From NCBI GenBank assembly GCA_902782815.1, contig CACZOS010000021.1, forward strand, positions 1-8,784: a stretch of 8,784 bases of DNA. Reading direction: 5' to 3'. A program made the translations under genes and the position numbers. This stretch comes from an uncultured Lachnospiraceae bacterium (GTDB lineage Bacteria; Bacillota; Clostridia; Lachnospirales; Lachnospiraceae). How positions within the stretch are numbered: position 1 is the first letter of the stretch; every line of letters begins with the position of its first letter. Of this stretch, positions 6,192 to 8,784 are shown in pieces. The notes under the pieces are model-generated. The model was not told where the DNA came from. It did no database searches and saw only the letters and a list, made by a program, of their open reading frames with translations.

Positions 6192-6212
6192 TCCTTTTTA
6201 TAGAGAAAAGGA
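6192..6212. other. 7-bp hairpin that would cover a Shine-Dalgarno-like AAAAGGA
   Basis: TCCTTTT (6192-6198) pairs perfectly with AAAAGGA (6206-6212) around a 7-base loop. The right arm is a ribosome-site-like sequence 5 bases before ATG 6218. It matters only if transcription of the regulator operon starts upstream of 6190, for example from the TATAAT at 6138. Confidence 0.3.
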
Positions 6213-6217
6213 TCCGG

Positions 6218-6247
6218 ATGAGGATTGAATTCTTACGATTTCTATAA
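6218..6247 (+). other. Possible 9-codon leader ORF before the response regulator
   Basis: ATG at 6218 opens a 9-residue frame (MRIEFLRFL) that stops at 6245-6247. It has an AAAAGGA site 5 bases upstream. Several uncommon codons (AGG, TTA, CGA, CTA) occur, and the middle codons form the left arm of the inverted repeat. The best regulator promoter lies downstream of it, so it may never be transcribed. It could easily be chance. Confidence 0.18.
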
Positions 6248-6279
6248 ATTTCTGACAAAAGCTTAAAAAAATCGTAAGA
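6231..6279. repeat. 11-bp perfect inverted repeat, likely operator of the regulator operon
   Basis: TCTTACGATTT at 6231-6241 and its exact reverse complement at 6269-6279 are separated by 27 bases. The right arm ends 5 bases before the -35 box of the regulator promoter, which suits a regulator binding site. The arms could also fold as a hairpin in RNA, but no T run follows, so a terminator is unlikely. Autoregulation by the adjacent response regulator is an inference. Confidence 0.6.
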
Positions 6280-6284
6280 TTTAC

Positions 6285-6313
6285 TTGCGGGAATCCTTTT
6301 TATTGGTTATCAT
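6285..6313 (+). promoter_or_regulatory. Probable promoter of the response regulator-amidase operon
   Basis: TTGCGG (6285-6290) and TATCAT (6308-6313) are 17 bases apart. The -10 matches 5 of 6 while the -35 keeps only TTG, as expected for a promoter helped by an activator. Transcription would begin near 6320, about 40 bases before the start codon. The inverted repeat lies immediately upstream. Confidence 0.55.
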
Positions 6314-6358
6314 ATAAGAACAACGTCAGAATGCTATGATCATAAGGAAATGAAAGTG

Positions 6359-7033
6359 ATGAAAGGAATCCGAATCCTTATCCTGAGCAGAGAGGAGTCC
6401 ACCTGTCTGGAGATGTCATCTTATTTTCGGGAGAAAAAGTACAGTGTGATCTGGTGTACGGATTACGACCAGGCGGAAAGACTGATCAGTGACGAAAAGC
6501 ACCGCCCTGATCTGTTTATATTTGACCTGGATATTCCCTCCGGGACAGAGTACGATGTGATGCGGTTCGTCCAAAGCTATCCGGAGGTCCGTACGGTCAT
6601 CCTGTCCGGTGATGACCGGCTGAAGAGCCAGCTTTATGCCTATTCTCTGGAGATTGATGATTATATGGTCAGACCGGTACACCTTGCTTTGCTGGAAGCT
6701 CATCTTGAGGCCATCATTCGCAGGGAGATCAGGAATGATTCCACGTCAAAAACCGTGGGAGCACTGACGGTAGATTATGACAGTAACCGGATATATCTGG
6801 AAAATGAACCGCTGATCCTGACGGCCAAGGAATTTGCCCTGCTGGAATATTTTATCCGGCACAGGGGAATGATCCTTTCCCGGGATAAGATCCTGGACTC
6901 CGTCTGGGGATTTGATTATGTGGGTGGATATCGCAGCGTGGATACACTGGTTAAAAAGCTGCGGGCCAAGCTCACCGGTAAATATCCCTATATCCGGACC
7001 GTATATGGAGTAGGATATTGTTTTGATCTGTAA
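6359..7033 (+). CDS. Atypical OmpR/PhoB-family response regulator without adjacent histidine kinase
   Basis: This 224-residue protein has an N-terminal receiver domain (about 4-120) and a C-terminal winged-helix DNA-binding domain (about 133-224: 'LTAKEFALLEYF', 'RSVDTLVKKLRAKL', 'IRTVYGVGYCF'). The phospho-acceptor aspartate is kept (D56 in 'DLFIFDLDIP'), and the switch Ser is S83. However, the acidic pair that binds Mg2+ at the end of strand 1 is S10-R11 followed by E12-E13, and the invariant lysine is R105 in 'YMVRP'. Phosphorylation chemistry is therefore probably altered, and activation may not need a kinase. No histidine kinase gene occurs in the window. ATG 6359 is chosen because AAGGAA at 6344-6349 is 9 bases away; the earlier in-frame ATG 6350 touches that site and would add three residues. 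The amidase gene follows after 15 bases, so it is a co-transcribed partner and a likely target. Confidence 0.85.
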   Translation: MKGIRILILSREESTCLEMSSYFREKKYSVIWCTDYDQAERLISDEKHRPDLFIFDLDIPSGTEYDVMRFVQSYPEVRTVILSGDDRLKSQLYAYSLEIDDYMVRPVHLALLEAHLEAIIRREIRNDSTSKTVGALTVDYDSNRIYLENEPLILTAKEFALLEYFIRHRGMILSRDKILDSVWGFDYVGGYRSVDTLVKKLRAKLTGKYPYIRTVYGVGYCFDL

Positions 7034-7048
7034 AGAGGAGAAAAAAGG

Positions 7049-8158
7049 ATGAAAGAACTCAGAAAAATGATCGTTGTACTGCTTGCCGTACTGATGATCG
7101 GCGGTCTGTGCATTCCTCAGACAGAGGCGGAGGCAGCTTCCACCGTCAAGATCGTCTATAAGAACAAGACAAAGAAGTACAGCAGAAAGAAGAACTCTGT
7201 TTACATCAACGGGAAGAAAAAAGGAATCAGCAAGGTTCCCACCTTCTATAAGGAAGGCTGCTATGTAGGCCCTGCCTCCACCATCTTCAAGACCAAGGGA
7301 CTCGGGGTGACCTACAAGGATAAAAGCCACAAGACCCTGACCCTGACCTGCAATAATCATCAGGTGGTGATGACCAACGGTAAGGTGAATGCCCTGGTGG
7401 ACGGCAAGGAAGTGGTCTGGGACACCGCCCCCATCTACGCCAAATATAAAAGCAGCGGGCAGAAGAGGTGGATCGTCCCGTTGAAGGATGTTTCCCTGGC
7501 CCTGGGACTGGGATATAAAGTGGCTAAAAATGTAGTCTGGATTGCCAAGGCTCCGGAACCGGCGCCCGCAGCCCCGGCCACCAAATCCAAAGTGGTGGTG
7601 GTGCTGGATGCCGGGCACGGGGGTTCGGACAGCGGCGCTAAAGGGAACGGCAACTATGAGAAGACCATGACCCTCAAGATCCTTCTGGCGGCAAAGGCAT
7701 ATTTTGATAAGGATCCCAGATTCCAGGTTTACTATACCAGGACCGGAGATACCTATCCCAGCCTTGAGGACCGCTATAAACTGGCCAATAAGGTGAATGC
7801 GGATGTTTTCATCAGCATTCATATCAATTCCTTCAAAGCAACTTCAACAGGAACGGAGACTCTGCTCAGCAGGGACAGGAACGAGAAGACCAGGAAGGGA
7901 AATATCTCTTCCGCCGATCTGGCTCTGGTCATGCACAAGGGGGCGGTGGCGTCCACCGGATTTATGGACCGGGGACTGGTGAACCGGCCAAATCTTAAGG
8001 TGCTCAAATTCACCAATATGCCGGCCTGTCTGATCGAGTATGGATTTATTTCAAACCGTACGGAATGTATCAAGATGAATGCGGGTCTGAACAAATACGG
8101 AAAATCCCTCTATGATTCCCTTGTGGCTTTCATGAAGAGCAAGGGGAGGATTTCCTGA
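7049..8158 (+). CDS. Secreted N-acetylmuramoyl-L-alanine amidase (Amidase_3) with copper-amine-oxidase-N-like domain
   Basis: This 369-residue exported cell-wall hydrolase cleaves the bond between N-acetylmuramic acid and L-alanine. Residues 1-30 form a signal peptide (a 'KELRK' basic start, a hydrophobic core, and cleavage near 'AEA-AS'). Residues about 33-165 are Lys-rich and resemble the copper-amine-oxidase N-terminal (stalk) repeat domain common in clostridial surface proteins; they probably bind the envelope. A short Ala/Pro linker (169-178) leads to the Amidase_3 catalytic domain (about 181-365). It carries zinc ligands H190 ('DAGHGGSDSGAKG'), E204 ('NYEKTMTL') and H258 ('ISIHINSF'), and catalytic E330 in 'CLIEYGFISN'. 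All key residues are intact. A GAGGAG site lies 8 bases before ATG 7049. It is the second gene of the regulator operon and ends before a strong terminator. Roles in cell separation or sporulation are possible but not shown. Confidence 0.93.
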   Translation: MKELRKMIVVLLAVLMIGGLCIPQTEAEAASTVKIVYKNKTKKYSRKKNSVYINGKKKGISKVPTFYKEGCYVGPASTIFKTKGLGVTYKDKSHKTLTLTCNNHQVVMTNGKVNALVDGKEVVWDTAPIYAKYKSSGQKRWIVPLKDVSLALGLGYKVAKNVVWIAKAPEPAPAAPATKSKVVVVLDAGHGGSDSGAKGNGNYEKTMTLKILLAAKAYFDKDPRFQVYYTRTGDTYPSLEDRYKLANKVNADVFISIHINSFKATSTGTETLLSRDRNEKTRKGNISSADLALVMHKGAVASTGFMDRGLVNRPNLKVLKFTNMPACLIEYGFISNRTECIKMNAGLNKYGKSLYDSLVAFMKSKGRIS

Positions 8159-8189
8159 ACCAGTGTATGTAAACCGATAAAGATTAAGG

Positions 8190-8219
8190 GACATCCCGGA
8201 TTTCCGGGATGTCTTTTTT
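8190..8219 (+). terminator. Intrinsic terminator of the regulator-amidase operon
   Basis: A perfect 10-bp GC-rich stem (8190-8199 with 8204-8213) with an ATTT loop is followed at once by six T residues (8214-8219). It lies 31 bases past the amidase stop codon. Confidence 0.95.
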
Positions 8220-8255
8220 CTTCAGAAGATACGGAAAAAGAGGGAAACCGTCTGA

Positions 8256-8284
8256 TTGCTCTTTAGGTGGGACTGTGATATAGT
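8256..8284 (+). promoter_or_regulatory. Extended -10 promoter of the C_GCAxxG_C_C gene
   Basis: TTGCTC (8256-8261) and TATAGT (8279-8284) are 17 bases apart, and TGA just before the -10 makes an extended -10. Transcription should begin near 8291. The 70-base leader opens with TAAGGAGG (8291-8298), a perfect Shine-Dalgarno-like sequence with no start codon at a usable distance. Confidence 0.6.
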
Positions 8285-8362
8285 TCTGAATAAGGAGGCA
8301 GGGACAGGAAGGCTCTCTTTTCGGTTCCAGGCTGCAAAATTTTTCGAAAGGAAAAGAAGTAT

Positions 8363-8770
8363 ATGGAAAAATATCTTGGCCGCGCGCAGGAACTGCGCGC
8401 CATCGTAACCCCCCACTATAACTGTGCCCAGTCCGTTCTTCTTCCCTTCGCGGAGGTTTTCGGGATGAGTGAGGAGGATGTCATGCGTATTGCCGTTCAT
8501 TTTGGAGCAGGTATGAAAATGGGGTCCGTATGCGGAGCGGTCACAGGAGGCCTGATGGCCCTGGGTCTGGCCGGTCTTGATTCGCCTCAGGCTGCCAACG
8601 CATTTTCCGGGAAAATCCGGGAAAACCACGGGGGACTGCTGGACTGCAAAGACCTTTTGAAGGTCAATGCCCGGCAGGGAGGGGATAAAAAAACCCATTG
8701 TGACGAGATGGTCTACGAGGCTGTACGGGCAGTGTATGACCTTTTGAAAGAAAACGGAAAGCTTCAGTAA
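8363..8770 (+). CDS. C_GCAxxG_C_C family cysteine protein, probable redox or metal-cluster protein
   Basis: This 135-residue soluble protein keeps the four cysteines that define the C_GCAxxG_C_C family: C21 in 'HYNCAQSVL', C57 in 'GSVCGAVTGGLMALG', C95 in 'LLDCKDLL' and C113 in 'HCDEMVYEAV'. The family is widespread in anaerobes. The spacing suggests that the cysteines bind a metal or iron-sulfur cluster or act in electron transfer, but no reaction is established. The glycine-rich loop around C57 is the strongest hallmark. Length is typical, so the gene is complete. An AAAGGA site (8347-8352) precedes ATG 8363 by 10 bases. It is transcribed from its own promoter after the amidase terminator. 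What follows 8770 lies outside the window. The family call is firm; the function is inferred. Confidence 0.9.
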   Translation: MEKYLGRAQELRAIVTPHYNCAQSVLLPFAEVFGMSEEDVMRIAVHFGAGMKMGSVCGAVTGGLMALGLAGLDSPQAANAFSGKIRENHGGLLDCKDLLKVNARQGGDKKTHCDEMVYEAVRAVYDLLKENGKLQ

Positions 8771-8784
8771 AGGTCGTTCCCATA

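Noticed and set aside
6746..7822. 358-residue minus-strand ORF opposite the regulator and amidase genes
   Set aside because: It is antisense to two well-supported genes with intact motifs, and its His/Ile/Gly-rich translation shows no domain. It is a by-product of codon bias.
8222..8698. 158-residue minus-strand ORF over the C_GCAxxG_C_C gene
   Set aside because: It lies opposite a gene with all four family cysteines and runs through that gene's promoter; no ribosome site was found.

Overview
The window looks like chromosome from a Gram-positive Clostridia-type Firmicute, most likely Lachnospiraceae. The base composition is moderate with AT-rich promoters, GGAGG-type ribosome binding sites are strong, and the ricT - tRNA methyltransferase - rsmI cluster is typical of Firmicutes. 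This assignment rests on gene order and protein character, not on a database search. I see no tRNA, rRNA, insertion sequence, CRISPR array or prophage.

Layout. Positions 1-1936 (+) carry the end of a housekeeping operon: the C-terminal part of RicT, a TrmN6/YabB-type tRNA methyltransferase and the 16S rRNA methyltransferase RsmI. The 355-base gap after rsmI is not empty. On the minus strand it holds a complete miniature gene (promoter, Shine-Dalgarno, 35-codon ORF, intrinsic terminator) for a short histidine-rich peptide I do not recognise. Positions 2292-3307 (+) carry a Nudix hydrolase and a small GtrA-type membrane protein, ended by a long hairpin shared with the converging gene. Positions 3388-4245 (-) encode a protein with an HExxH zinc-peptidase motif and its own very good promoter. 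Positions 4437-6080 (-) encode a 547-residue AAA+ ATPase with one ClpA/ClpB D1-type module behind an unfamiliar N-terminal half. A divergent control region (6081-6358) contains an 11-bp inverted repeat and a hairpin. It precedes an operon (6359-8158, +) of an atypical OmpR-family regulator and a secreted N-acetylmuramoyl-L-alanine amidase, closed by a textbook terminator. The window ends with a separately promoted gene for a C_GCAxxG_C_C family cysteine protein.

How they fit together. The first operon serves RNA modification and RNA processing. The regulator-amidase pair suggests controlled cell-wall hydrolysis. The AAA+ protein and the HExxH protein are neighbours on the same strand, but the second has its own promoter, so a joint function is only a hypothesis. 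The items most worth a second look are the 35-residue peptide gene at 2037-2144, the single-ring AAA+ protein, and the atypical response regulator with the inverted repeat in front of it.
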